Source: Micromonospora sp. WMMD1120 (GTDB lineage: Bacteria; Actinomycetota; Actinomycetes; Mycobacteriales; Micromonosporaceae). Taken from it: a DNA stretch of 64,000 bases. Below the pieces are notes generated by a model. It had not been told where the DNA came from. It worked only from the letters and a program-made list of their open reading frames with translations, and made no database searches. The stretch is from the NCBI RefSeq assembly GCF_029626235.1, contig NZ_JARUBO010000005.1:1768501-1832500 (forward strand), written 5' to 3'. This document shows, one piece after another, positions 8,038-15,695 of this stretch (position 1 is its first letter; every line of letters begins with the position of its first letter). The translations under genes and the position numbers were made by a program.

Positions 8038-8751
8038 TCAGGGCAGCTCGGCGTCGTGCACGAGCAGGGCGATCTGCACCCTGTTGTTCGATCCCAGCTT
8101 GTCCAACAGCCGCGAGACGTGCCCCTTCACCGTCGGCACGCCCATTCCCAGCCGGGCGGCGATCTCGGCGTTCGAGTGACCCTGGCCGACGAGCACCGCC
8201 ACCTCCCGTTCCCGGTCGGTGAGGGCGGCCAGTTGTTCGCGGGCGCGGGCCCGGCGGCTGCCCGCTACCGGGTCCGCGACGTGGTCGATGAGCTGGCGGA
8301 CCACCGAGGGGGACAGGATCGCCGCCCCCGCGGCGACGGTACGGACGGCGGCGAGGATCTCCAGGGGCGGCGTGTCCTTGAGCAGGAACCCGCACGCGCC
8401 ACCGCGGAGGGCGTCCAGCACGTACTCGTCGGCGTTGAACGTGGTCAGCACAATGATCTCCGGTGCGCCCGGTCGGGACCGGATCTCGCGGGTGGCGGCC
8501 AGCCCGTCGACGCGGGGCATTCGGACGTCCATGAGGATCACGTCCGGCCAGTGCGCGTGGGCTACCGACACCGCCTGCGCGCCGTCGGCCGCCTCGGCGA
8601 CCACCTCGATGTCGGGTGACCCACCGACGAGGATGCGCAACCCGGCCCGGACCAGCGGGTCGTCGTCCACGACGGCCAGCCGGATCGGCCGCCGACCGGG
8701 ATGAGACCCGGCTGGGCGCGAATCGCCGGGCACGCCGTTCAGGTGGGCCAC
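8038..8751 (-). CDS. NarL/FixJ-type response regulator
   Basis: This 237-residue two-component regulator has a receiver domain (about 23-140) with acidic pair D30/D31, phospho-acceptor D75 in VILMDVRMP, and a conserved Lys in LLKD. A LuxR-type helix-turn-helix follows (about 172-232: LTDREREVAVLVGQGHSNAEIA and VKGHVSRLLDKL). Its start overlaps the end of the upstream kinase gene by 13 bases, so the two are co-transcribed and probably co-translated. The first 20 residues are poorly conserved. The likely target is the divergent membrane-protein gene at 10037. Confidence 0.93.
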   Translation of the reverse strand: MAHLNGVPGDSRPAGSHPGRRPIRLAVVDDDPLVRAGLRILVGGSPDIEVVAEAADGAQAVSVAHAHWPDVILMDVRMPRVDGLAATREIRSRPGAPEIIVLTTFNADEYVLDALRGGACGFLLKDTPPLEILAAVRTVAAGAAILSPSVVRQLIDHVADPVAGSRRARAREQLAALTDREREVAVLVGQGHSNAEIAARLGMGVPTVKGHVSRLLDKLGSNNRVQIALLVHDAELP

Positions 8752-9902
8752 GGCAGCCAGGCCTCCAACCGGTACGTCCCATCCACAACGCCGTACGTCA
8801 CCCGACCGCCGGCCAACGCCACCCGCTCGCCGATGCCGACCAGCCCTATCCCGCCGGGCCGCGCCGCCCGTCCGACCGTCGGCGGGGACGGGTTGACCAC
8901 CACGATGCGCAGGCCGTCGCCCGGCCGGCCGACCAACCGGACCGTGGCACTCGCGTCGCCGCCGTGTCTGCGGGCGTTGGTGAGCGCCTCCTGCGTGATC
9001 CGGTACGCCGTCCGCCCCACCAACGTCGGCGGATCGTCCCCGGTCACCTCGTCGGCGAACTCGACCCGCATCCCCGCCGCACGCGCGCTGGCCACCAGGT
9101 CCGGCACGTCGGCCAGCCCGGGTTGCGGAGGTTCCGGCCGGGCCGCGACGCCGACCACGGCTCGCAGCTCCTCAAGGGCCTCGTGCGCGCTGGACCGGAT
9201 CGCGCCGGCCGCGATGGTGATCTCGTCGGGGCGGGCGTCGGGACGGACCTCGAGCGCACCCGCGTGCAGACTGATCAACGACATCCGGTGTGCCAGCACG
9301 TCGTGCATCTCCCGGGCGATCCGGGCCCGTTCGGTCAGTCGCGCCTGATCGACGCGCAGGTGCTGCTCGGCCTCCAACCGCGCCGCGTGCGATCGCAGCG
9401 ACTCGGTGAGCCGCCGGTACGCCTGCACGAACTGACCCCAGCCGATGACCGCGACGCCGGTCACGGCGCGGAGGACGACGTCCACCCAGACCGGGTACGG
9501 CGGATCGTTCTGAAGCAGGAAGTAGACCACGCCGGTGCCGACGTGCGCCGCGCCCAGGGCGAACAGCAGCCGGGCCCGGCGGCGGACCGCCGCGGTGAAG
9601 ATCGCGACCAGAATCGGCCCGGTCGCGGTCACCGAGATCGCGCCGAACGGCAGCAGCGCGAGCAGCACGGCAACCGGCCAGCGTCGCCGGACCAGCAGCG
9701 GGACGGCGCAGAGCATGCCGATCAGCACGTCGACCGGCCACGGGATCGCCGCGCCGGGTGCGGTGCCGTCGCCGATCCGCAGCATGACGAGGCCGTACCC
9801 CAGGGCCACCGTCACCGCCACGGCGTCGGCCAGGCGGTGCCGCTGGGCCAACCGGTCGCCGGCCGGGTCGGGCACGAGCAGGGCGAACAGCGCGGCGGCC
9901 AT
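8739..9902 (-). CDS. Sensor histidine kinase, HisKA_3 type
   Basis: This 387-residue partner kinase of the adjacent NarL regulator has an N-terminal half (about 1-155) with several hydrophobic segments that should anchor it in the membrane with little extracellular sequence. The dimerisation box contains phospho-acceptor H200 in ERARIAREMHDVLAH. The C-terminal ATPase domain has ITQEALTNARRHG (N box) and GGIGLVGIGERVALAGG (G box). This is the DesK/LiaS-like arrangement. ATG 9902 leads directly into the first membrane helix. It is divergent from 10037. Confidence 0.92.
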   Translation of the reverse strand: MAAALFALLVPDPAGDRLAQRHRLADAVAVTVALGYGLVMLRIGDGTAPGAAIPWPVDVLIGMLCAVPLLVRRRWPVAVLLALLPFGAISVTATGPILVAIFTAAVRRRARLLFALGAAHVGTGVVYFLLQNDPPYPVWVDVVLRAVTGVAVIGWGQFVQAYRRLTESLRSHAARLEAEQHLRVDQARLTERARIAREMHDVLAHRMSLISLHAGALEVRPDARPDEITIAAGAIRSSAHEALEELRAVVGVAARPEPPQPGLADVPDLVASARAAGMRVEFADEVTGDDPPTLVGRTAYRITQEALTNARRHGGDASATVRLVGRPGDGLRIVVVNPSPPTVGRAARPGGIGLVGIGERVALAGGRVTYGVVDGTYRLEAWLPWPT

Positions 9903-10036
9903 GCCGGCAGCCTAGGGGGTACGGCCGGAGGCGCCAGCTACCAAAGTAGGGCATCCGCCAGGTCCTCCGGCTCGTGCGTGAGCCGCCACCCGTCGACGAT
10001 CCTCATCCGGGTCGATCCCGCGAGGTGGAGGACCAG

Positions 10037-10735
10037 ATGAGCGAACACGAGACGATCACCGGCGCGTTGCGGCGTGCTGCCGGGGCCCGGAACCGCCGCG
10101 TCCTACTCCTGGTGACGGTTGTGGTCGGGGTCGTCGCCGCCACGGCGCTCGTCGCCGGGCTCCCGCCGGCCGAACGCACCGTCGTCGCGTTCGCCGAGCC
10201 GGTGCACGCGTTCATCTCCGTACCGCTGCCCTTCATCGGGGTCATGCTGGCCCACGACCTCCGGAAGGCCCCCGGCGCGCCGGTGCTGCCCACGCTCGCC
10301 GCGGCGACGCTGATCGCGGTGGCCGCCGGGGTGGCCGGTGACGCGATTCTCGGCGTCGCGCTGGCCGCCTCCGGGTCCACCGCGCCCGACCGGTGGACGT
10401 ACGCCGGCCCCATCGCCCTCACCGGCGTGCTGGTGCAACTGCTCGCGCAGCTCGTCGGCACCGGCCTGGGGCTGCTCATCGCCCGACCACTGTGGGCCTG
10501 CCTGGCCACCGTCGTGCTGCCGCTCGGGGCGTACGCGCTGCTCACCCCGCTCGGTGCGGTCCGGGACGCGCTCACCCCGTACGGCGCTCTACAGCAAGTC
10601 CTCACCGAGGCTCCCACGGGCACGGGATGGGTGCGCTGGGCGACCGCGGCGGTGGTGTGGGGCGTGGCGCTCAACGTGGTCGGCGCTGTGGTGCGGTGCC
10701 GGACCGACCGCACTTCGGCGCGGACGGGACTCTGA
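10037..10735 (+). CDS. Multi-pass membrane protein, likely target of the divergent two-component system
   Basis: This 232-residue protein has about six hydrophobic helices, for example VLLLVTVVVGVVAATALVAG and IALTGVLVQLLAQLVG. ATG 10037 follows GGTGGAGG at a good distance. No catalytic motif or transporter signature is visible. Position and orientation opposite a HisKA_3 kinase and NarL regulator resemble envelope-stress modules in which the regulator activates a neighbouring membrane protein; that link is inferred from context only. Confidence 0.7.
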   Translation: MSEHETITGALRRAAGARNRRVLLLVTVVVGVVAATALVAGLPPAERTVVAFAEPVHAFISVPLPFIGVMLAHDLRKAPGAPVLPTLAAATLIAVAAGVAGDAILGVALAASGSTAPDRWTYAGPIALTGVLVQLLAQLVGTGLGLLIARPLWACLATVVLPLGAYALLTPLGAVRDALTPYGALQQVLTEAPTGTGWVRWATAAVVWGVALNVVGAVVRCRTDRTSARTGL

Positions 10736-11085
10736 GGCTGTGTACCGACAGGTGTCTGCCTGGGGCAGGCACGGCCGATCATGCTGGCGCTGGCAGGGCG
10801 TGGACGCTGGCCTGGCCGCGCGCCGAAACCCATCCGTGCACCCCCGGGAAGACGGGCGAAATAGACAGTATTCCATAACCACGACGCGGGGGCGGGCGAC
10901 GTTACGCGCAGCGCAACTGAAACCGTGCCGGTCTTAGCGAGTGGCGAGCCAGGTATCCTCGACTGTGTAGTCGAAAGCCTTCTCGCCGCAGGCTCCGGAG
11001 GAAGACGGGGAAGGCGTCTCGCCAGTCGCGGTGCCGCACAGTTTCAACGATCCATTCGACGAGGCCTGGCAGGGCCGCCACGTAG
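10736..11085. other. Gene-poor stretch with possible decayed minus-strand coding sequence
   Basis: No intact gene is supported here. On the minus strand a frame entering at about 11093 reads VDYVAALPGLVEWIVE and HRDWRDAFPVFLR with good codon bias, then the coding signal moves near 11000 to a second frame (CGEKAFDYTVEDTW) ending in TAA at 10937-10939. This looks like a frameshifted remnant of unknown function. Confidence 0.3.
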
Positions 11086-11706
11086 TCGACCACTGGCCGG
11101 CTCTCGGCCGACGACGGGAAACCCGCTGACGCGATCCGGCTCTTCTGCGAGGCGGAGGCATTCTCCGACGATTACCTGACGGGCCACGGATACTTCCACC
11201 AGCGCATCGCCGAGGTGCTTGTCGACTACGGTTCCCTGCGAGAGGCGGAGTACCACCTCAAGGCAGCGGAACGCACGTTCGCGACTGTAGGACAGACGAG
11301 CAGCGGTCTACACGTACTGAACGGTACGTGGGCACGCTGGTTTGTCCGCAGCGGTGACCTCCGATCAGCGGTCGACACCCTACGGGCGGCCGTGCGGCAG
11401 AGTCGGCGACACGGCACGCCGCGCGTTGAGCTCGTCCTGCTGGCCGAGATGCTTCGGATACAGCTCAAACGGCGTCGGATCGACGCGGCGTCACTGATCC
11501 TGGCCCGCGCGGGCGTCGTCTATCTACGCTCGGAGTCGATACGCGGCCCGACACAATTCGCCCGGCAGGCGGTGACGGTGTTCCGGCGTGCCGTCCGGAT
11601 GCTGCGGACGCCTCGGACCGTCGGCACCGGTGGTCGGGAAGGCCGCCCCGTGCCTATCGGGTGCACCTGCGGCGCCGACCACGATCCGTCAAGGTCATAT
11701 GACTGA
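11086..11706 (+). pseudogene. 5'-truncated TPR-repeat protein
   Basis: The frame is open from just after a TAG at 11083-11085 and codes for helical repeats: DAIRLFCEAEAFSDDYLTG, REAEYHLKAAERTFATVG, RSAVDTLRAAVRQSRRHG and LIQ-like pairs typical of TPRs. No usable start codon exists before 11215, where a GTG would cut into the second repeat. It therefore looks like the C-terminal part of a larger TPR protein, such as the tail of a SARP/LuxR-type or XRE-TPR regulator, that lost its front end. Residues after about 160 are low in information. An alternative is a short functional protein from GTG 11215. Confidence 0.45.
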
Positions 11707-11712
11707 AAGAAG

Positions 11713-11747
11713 AAGGCCGTGACCCTCTTCTTGCAGGTCACGGCCTT
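11713..11747 (-). terminator. Intrinsic terminator after tRNA-Arg
   Basis: AAGGCCGTGACC at 11713-11724 pairs perfectly with 11736-11747 around an 11-base loop. On the minus strand the hairpin is followed by CTTCTTCTTT, giving the U-rich tail expected downstream of the tRNA. Confidence 0.8.
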
Positions 11748-11754
11748 GATCTTG

Positions 11755-11830
11755 TGGTGCGCCCGAAGGGACTCGAACCCCTAACCTTCTGATCCGTAGT
11801 CAGATGCTCTATCCATTGAGCTACGGGCGC
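11755..11830 (-). tRNA. tRNA-Arg (ACG)
   Basis: The acceptor arms GCGCCCG and CGGGCGC pair fully, the D arm is AGCTCAATGGATAGAGCAT, and the seven-base anticodon loop CTACGGA gives anticodon ACG. The T arm contains GGTTCGAGTCC. The discriminator is A at 11758, and the CCA end is encoded (11755-11757). Confidence 0.95.
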
Positions 11831-11865
11831 TCGTGCTCAGCCAGCATACACACCCGGCTTTCGCG

Positions 11866-11956
11866 CGGAGACTCCGGGATTCGAACCCGGGAGGGGCTTT
11901 AAGACCCCAACCGCATTAGCAGTGCGGCGCCATAGACCAGACTAGGCGAAGTCTCC
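11866..11956 (-). tRNA. tRNA-Ser (GCT)
   Basis: The acceptor arms GGAGACT and AGTCTCC pair fully, the anticodon loop is CTGCTAA (anticodon GCT), and a long variable arm (TTGGGGTCTTAAAGCCCC) marks it as a serine tRNA. The T loop is TTCGAAT. The CCA end is not encoded. It lies 35 bases upstream of tRNA-Arg on the same strand, so both may share a transcript. Confidence 0.95.
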
Positions 11957-12102
11957 CTGGTGATCCTCAGACCACCGCGCCCGAGGATACAGGTCACCAC
12001 CCACCGGGAGCAAAACGACTTCCGGGGTACGTCGACCGGGTCCGCCCACCCTCCGTGTCGTCACGCTGTGCCGGGGCGTGATCGGGACTACGCTCCATCG
12101 AT

Positions 12103-13512
12103 ATGCAGGAGCAGCCGCCCAGCGAGTCGCCCCGTCGAGAGCCTGCTGAGAGGGCGCGGCGACGCTCCCCACGGGCCACCTTCACGCCCCCGACGACCGC
12201 CGAGCAGGCCCCGACCGCCGAGCAGGCCACGACCGCCGGGCCGTCGCCGACCGACGGCGAGCAGCCGACGGGGAAGGCCACCCCGCGCCCCCGACGGGCC
12301 AAGGCTGCTCCCCCGGTGCTCTTCCAGCCACCCGACCCGGACCGACCCCTGCCCCGGCAGCCCAAACGCACCCGGGCCGCCGCGCCCAGCGACCCGAGCA
12401 GCGAGCAGCCCGCGCCGCCTGCCGGCGGAGCCAGCCGCGAGCCGGACGAGCCCAACGAGCAGCCCGAGCAGCCGGCCAACGTCGCCAGCCCGGAACCGCC
12501 GCAGCCGCAGACCAGCAAGACGAGCCCAGAGCCAGCCGAGCCGCCGGCCGCCGACACCGGCCAGGAGCCGCCGGGCGCCAACGCGGGCCAGGAGCGACCG
12601 GAACCGACTGCAGAGGCCGAACCGGCGACCCGCACGCCGAAGGCCCGAGCCACCCGCGCACGGAAAACCGCCGCCAAGAAGGCGGTCGAGGTGACGCCGA
12701 CCACACCGAAGCCGAGCAAGCGCGCCGCGAGCCCCACCAAGCGGGCGACCGCCCCCCGCACGAGCACCACCGCACCGCAGACCACACCCGAGCCGCCGAC
12801 CGCCCCGCGCACGAGCGCCACCGCACCGCAGACCACACCCGAGCCGCCGACGGTGGTGATCGCCGGCTCGGGGCGTACCAGGGAATCGGACCTGCTGTCG
12901 ACGGCCGCGCGGGTGCTCGACCACCCCGGCTTCGCGCCGGAGTTGTTGGCTCTTGCCGCGGTGCGCGCGCTCGGGCCCGGCGCGGCCGAGTGGGCGGCGC
13001 GGCTGCGCAGCCGGTACCCGGACGCCTCGGCGGACGGGTTGGCTCGGTTGGCGACCCGGCGGTTCGTCCGCGCGGCGGGCGCTGGCGGGGTTACCGCGGC
13101 GTTGGCGGGGCTCTTCGCTCCGCTGGCCGAGCTGACCTCGGTGCTGTGGACGCACGCGAGCCTGGTGCTGCACCTGGCCGCCGCGTACGGGAAGGACCCG
13201 ACGCATCCCGACCGGGCCGTGGAACTGCTGGTGCTGACCCAGGTGCATCCGGACGCCGCGAGCGCGAGGGCCGCCCTGGCCGCCGCGCAGGCGGCGAGCG
13301 AGCCGGCCGAGCAGGGCTGGCCCAGGGCCGCGGAGGCGGCCTGGCGGCTGGCTGCGCCGCTCACGGCGCAGGCGGGCGGTTGGATGGCGTTGCGGCTGGC
13401 AGCCCGGCTGCTGCCGGGCGCGGCGGTGCTCGCCGCGGCGCTGGGTGACGCGGCGGCGGCCGACCGGCTCGCGGCCCGGGCGGCGGCCGCCTACCGGCCG
13501 GGCCGGGGCTGA
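12103..13512 (+). CDS. Protein with long disordered N-terminus and EcsC-like C-terminal domain
   Basis: This 469-residue protein falls into two parts. Residues 1 to about 250 are Pro/Ala/Glu/Thr-rich with Lys/Arg patches (TPKARATRARKTAAKKA) and should be unstructured. Residues 255-465 form a helical domain with a Gly-rich hydrophobic hairpin (RAAGAGGVTAALAGLFAPL) and LVLHLAAAYGKDP, which matches EcsC-family proteins; the family's role is unclear, possibly membrane-associated. A 51-base in-frame tandem repeat lies just before the domain. The low-complexity half will vary between strains, while the C-terminal half should be conserved. Confidence 0.7.
   Translation: MQEQPPSESPRREPAERARRRSPRATFTPPTTAEQAPTAEQATTAGPSPTDGEQPTGKATPRPRRAKAAPPVLFQPPDPDRPLPRQPKRTRAAAPSDPSSEQPAPPAGGASREPDEPNEQPEQPANVASPEPPQPQTSKTSPEPAEPPAADTGQEPPGANAGQERPEPTAEAEPATRTPKARATRARKTAAKKAVEVTPTTPKPSKRAASPTKRATAPRTSTTAPQTTPEPPTAPRTSATAPQTTPEPPTVVIAGSGRTRESDLLSTAARVLDHPGFAPELLALAAVRALGPGAAEWAARLRSRYPDASADGLARLATRRFVRAAGAGGVTAALAGLFAPLAELTSVLWTHASLVLHLAAAYGKDPTHPDRAVELLVLTQVHPDAASARAALAAAQAASEPAEQGWPRAAEAAWRLAAPLTAQAGGWMALRLAARLLPGAAVLAAALGDAAAADRLAARAAAAYRPGRG
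12748..12849 (+). repeat. 51-bp in-frame tandem duplication
   Basis: Two 51-base units (12748-12798 and 12799-12849) differ at only a few positions and encode consecutive Ala/Pro/Thr-rich segments ending QTTPEPP. This is a recent expansion in the disordered part of the EcsC-like protein. Confidence 0.85.
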
Positions 13513-13513
13513 G

Positions 13514-13606
13514 CCGTCAGAGCCACCGGCCGGCAGTGCGCCGTCAGAGCCACCGGCCGGGGCTGAGCCGTCAGAGCCACCGGCCGGCGGTGCGCCGTCA
13601 GAGCCA
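13514..13606. repeat. 27-bp tandem repeat spanning a stop codon
   Basis: Three complete units begin at 13514, 13541 and 13568, each with the identical 20-base core CCGTCAGAGCCACCGGCCGG plus seven variable bases; a fourth partial unit starts at 13595. The partial unit includes the last codons and stop of the CPBP gene (minus strand, TGG CTC TGA), so the repeats look like tandem copies of that gene's 3' end. It fills the gap between two convergent genes. Confidence 0.85.
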
Positions 13607-14368
13607 GTCGAACCACTCGCGGGGCAGCAGCGCGTAGCCGACGAAGGCGAACACGTCGAGCAGTGTGTGCGCGATGACCAGCGGCAGGACCCGCTTGGTG
13701 CGCAGGTAGAAGAGGCTGAACACGACGCCCATCACCGCGTTGCCGACGAACGCGCCGAAGCCCTGGTAGAGGTGGTAGGAGCCGCGCAGCAGCGCGCTCG
13801 CCGCGATGATCGCCGCCAGCCGCCAGTGCAGCTGGCGCAGTCGGGTGACCAGGTAACCGACCACGATCACCTCCTCCAGCACCGCGTTCTGCACGGCCGC
13901 GAGGATCAGCACCGGGACGGTCCACCAGAGGTCCGGCAGCGCGGCCGGCACCAGCGTGGCGTTGAGGCCGAGCTGGGCCGCCACCCAGAACAGCGCCAAC
14001 CCGGGCAGGCCGATCAGCGCCGCCAGGCCGGCCCCCCGGGCCAGGTCCTGGCCGGGCCGCCGGGCGTCCAGGCCGAGGGTCCGCGCCGGGTCGCCGGGGT
14101 CACGAGCCAGCAGGTGTACGGCGAGCAGCACCGGCAGCAGCGCGAACACGATGCCGAGCAGTTGGTAGGTGAGGTCCAGCCAGGGTCGGGCCGACGCCGA
14201 GGTGTTCAGCGAGGCGGTCTGCTTGGAGAGCGGACCGTCGGCGGTCAGCTTCGCGATGATCGACACCACCGCGTAGACCGCTGACTGGCCGAGCGAGAGG
14301 CCGAGGACCAGCAACGTCTCGGTGCCCAACAGTCGGCGGGACACCGGGCGGGTCAGCTCAACTGTCAC
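13598..14368 (-). CDS. CPBP-family intramembrane metalloprotease
   Basis: This 256-residue multi-pass membrane protein is of the CAAX-protease/bacteriocin-processing (Abi) type. The family's metal-binding motifs are present in order: LEEVIVVGYL (the EE pair), RGSYHLYQG (R-x3-H) and AHTLLDV (H). GTG 14368 is preferred because it leads directly into the first membrane segment; longer starts add a nonconserved Pro/Ser stretch. The physiological substrate is unknown. Convergent with the EcsC-like gene and divergent from the flavohemoglobin gene, with a perfect palindrome between the latter two. Confidence 0.82.
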   Translation of the reverse strand: MTVELTRPVSRRLLGTETLLVLGLSLGQSAVYAVVSIIAKLTADGPLSKQTASLNTSASARPWLDLTYQLLGIVFALLPVLLAVHLLARDPGDPARTLGLDARRPGQDLARGAGLAALIGLPGLALFWVAAQLGLNATLVPAALPDLWWTVPVLILAAVQNAVLEEVIVVGYLVTRLRQLHWRLAAIIAASALLRGSYHLYQGFGAFVGNAVMGVVFSLFYLRTKRVLPLVIAHTLLDVFAFVGYALLPREWFDWL

Positions 14369-14428
14369 CGCACCACTGTGCCCGACCGGCGGCGCCGGTG
14401 ACACGGCCGACCGGCCAGCATGAGCCGA

Positions 14429-14445
14429 TCGCACATTCTGTGCGA
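14429..14445. promoter_or_regulatory. Perfect palindrome upstream of the flavohemoglobin gene
   Basis: TCGCACA-TTC-TGTGCGA is a perfect dyad with 7-base arms around three bases. It lies 68 bases before the flavohemoglobin start and 61 bases before the CPBP start. A homodimeric redox- or NO-responsive repressor would be a natural reader. It does not match an NsrR or HypR consensus that I can state with certainty. Confidence 0.55.
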
Positions 14446-14512
14446 CCGGTCGACACTCTCCGTGGAGATTCTAACGGGGCCCGATCCGCTGCCGTCTGGA
14501 GAAGGAGCGCCC

Positions 14513-15628
14513 GTGGACAACCTCGCGCGGTTGCTGAAGGAGAGCTGGACCCTGGTCGAGGACGACCGGGTCCGGCTGACCGAGCACTTCTACGCTCGGC
14601 TGTTCCTGCTCGACCCCGCCCTGCGGACCCTCTTCCCCGTGCAGATGACCGGCCAGGGTGATCGCCTGCTGGAGGCGATCATCACCGCAATCCACACCGT
14701 TGACGACCCGGAGAGCTTCGACGAGTTCCTCCGGGCGCTGGGCCGCGACCACCGCAAGTACCACGTCGACGAGCGGCACTACACGACGATGGGCGTCGCC
14801 CTGCTGGACGCGCTGCGCAGCACCGCCGGCGACGGCTGGAACCTCGAGTACGACCAGGCGTGGCGCGAGGCGTACGCGGCGATCGCCGCCCTGATGATGG
14901 CGGGCGCGGCCGCTGACGACGACCCGCCGTTCTGGCACGCCGAGGTGCTGACCCACGAGCGCCACGGACCGGACACCGCCGTGCTGACCTGCCGGGCGTT
15001 GCAGCATCCGCTGCGCTGGAAGGCGGGGCAGTACGTGAGCCTGGAGGTGCCGCGACACCACCCCCGGGTGTGGCGCAACTACTCGGTGGCGAACGCCCCG
15101 AACGACGACAACGTGCTGGAGTTCCACGTCCGGTCGCCGGGGGCGGGCTGGGTGTCCGGCGCGCTGGTGCGCCGGGTGCGACCGGGTGACCTGCTCCGCC
15201 TGGCGGCCCCGATGGGCTCGATGACCCTGGACCGCGCCTCGGAACGGGACATCCTCTGCGTGGCCGGCGGTGTCGGCCTGGCCCCGATCAAGGCGCTGGT
15301 GGAGGAGCTGGCCAGCTACAACCGCACCCGGTGGGTGCACGTCTTCTACGGCGCCCGGCAGGCGGCGGACCTGTACGGGCTGGCCGCGTTGCAGGAGTTG
15401 GTGGCCGTACACCAGTGGTTGTCGGTCACGGCGGCGTGCAGCGAGGACCCGGACTTCGACGGCGAGCAGGGCGACATCCCCGAGGTGGTGGCCCGGTACG
15501 GTCCGTGGACCACGCACGACTGCTATGTCTCCGGGGCCGCCCGGATGGTCCGGTCCACCCTGCGGGTGCTCGCCGCGGACGGGGTGCCGCCGCCGCAGAT
15601 CCGCTACGACACCTTCGGTGACCTCTAG
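14513..15628 (+). CDS. Flavohemoglobin-type globin with FAD/NAD(P)-binding reductase domains
   Basis: This cytosolic enzyme probably acts as a nitric oxide dioxygenase, oxidising NO to nitrate with O2 and NAD(P)H. GTG 14513 with AAGGAG upstream gives 371 residues. The globin domain (1-135) has heme-pocket Tyr28 and a likely proximal His80 in GRDHRKYH. The FAD module has R-N-Y-S-V at about 190-194, and the NAD module has VAGGVGLAPIKALVEEL and YVSGAARMVRSTL. The length is slightly below that of Hmp (396), consistent with the short actinobacterial subgroup. The palindrome at 14429 may control it. Confidence 0.88.
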   Translation: MDNLARLLKESWTLVEDDRVRLTEHFYARLFLLDPALRTLFPVQMTGQGDRLLEAIITAIHTVDDPESFDEFLRALGRDHRKYHVDERHYTTMGVALLDALRSTAGDGWNLEYDQAWREAYAAIAALMMAGAAADDDPPFWHAEVLTHERHGPDTAVLTCRALQHPLRWKAGQYVSLEVPRHHPRVWRNYSVANAPNDDNVLEFHVRSPGAGWVSGALVRRVRPGDLLRLAAPMGSMTLDRASERDILCVAGGVGLAPIKALVEELASYNRTRWVHVFYGARQAADLYGLAALQELVAVHQWLSVTAACSEDPDFDGEQGDIPEVVARYGPWTTHDCYVSGAARMVRSTLRVLAADGVPPPQIRYDTFGDL

Positions 15629-15645
15629 ACGTTCCTCCCCCCACA

Positions 15646-15685
15646 CCGGGGCGCGTGCCCCTGCCCCCTGGGGCACGCGCCCCGG
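15646..15685. terminator. Long perfect hairpin terminator
   Basis: A 16-base arm CCGGGGCGCGTGCCCC (15646-15661) pairs without mismatch to 15670-15685 around an eight-base loop. It fills the short gap between the convergent flavohemoglobin and deformylase-fusion genes and should stop transcription from both sides. Confidence 0.85.
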
Positions 15686-15695
15686 TCCCCAACGG

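Noticed and set aside
11755..11956. Prophage or integrative element attached at the tRNAs
   Set aside because: No integrase, excisionase or duplicated tRNA 3' end was found nearby. Only gene remnants are present.
13514..13606. CRISPR array
   Set aside because: The units are directly abutting with seven variable bases, not separated by unique spacers, and no cas genes exist in the window.
13445..14284. Plus-strand reading frame with PSEPPAG repeats
   Set aside because: It is created by translating the 27-bp repeats and the antisense of the CPBP gene; the CPBP motifs on the minus strand are decisive.
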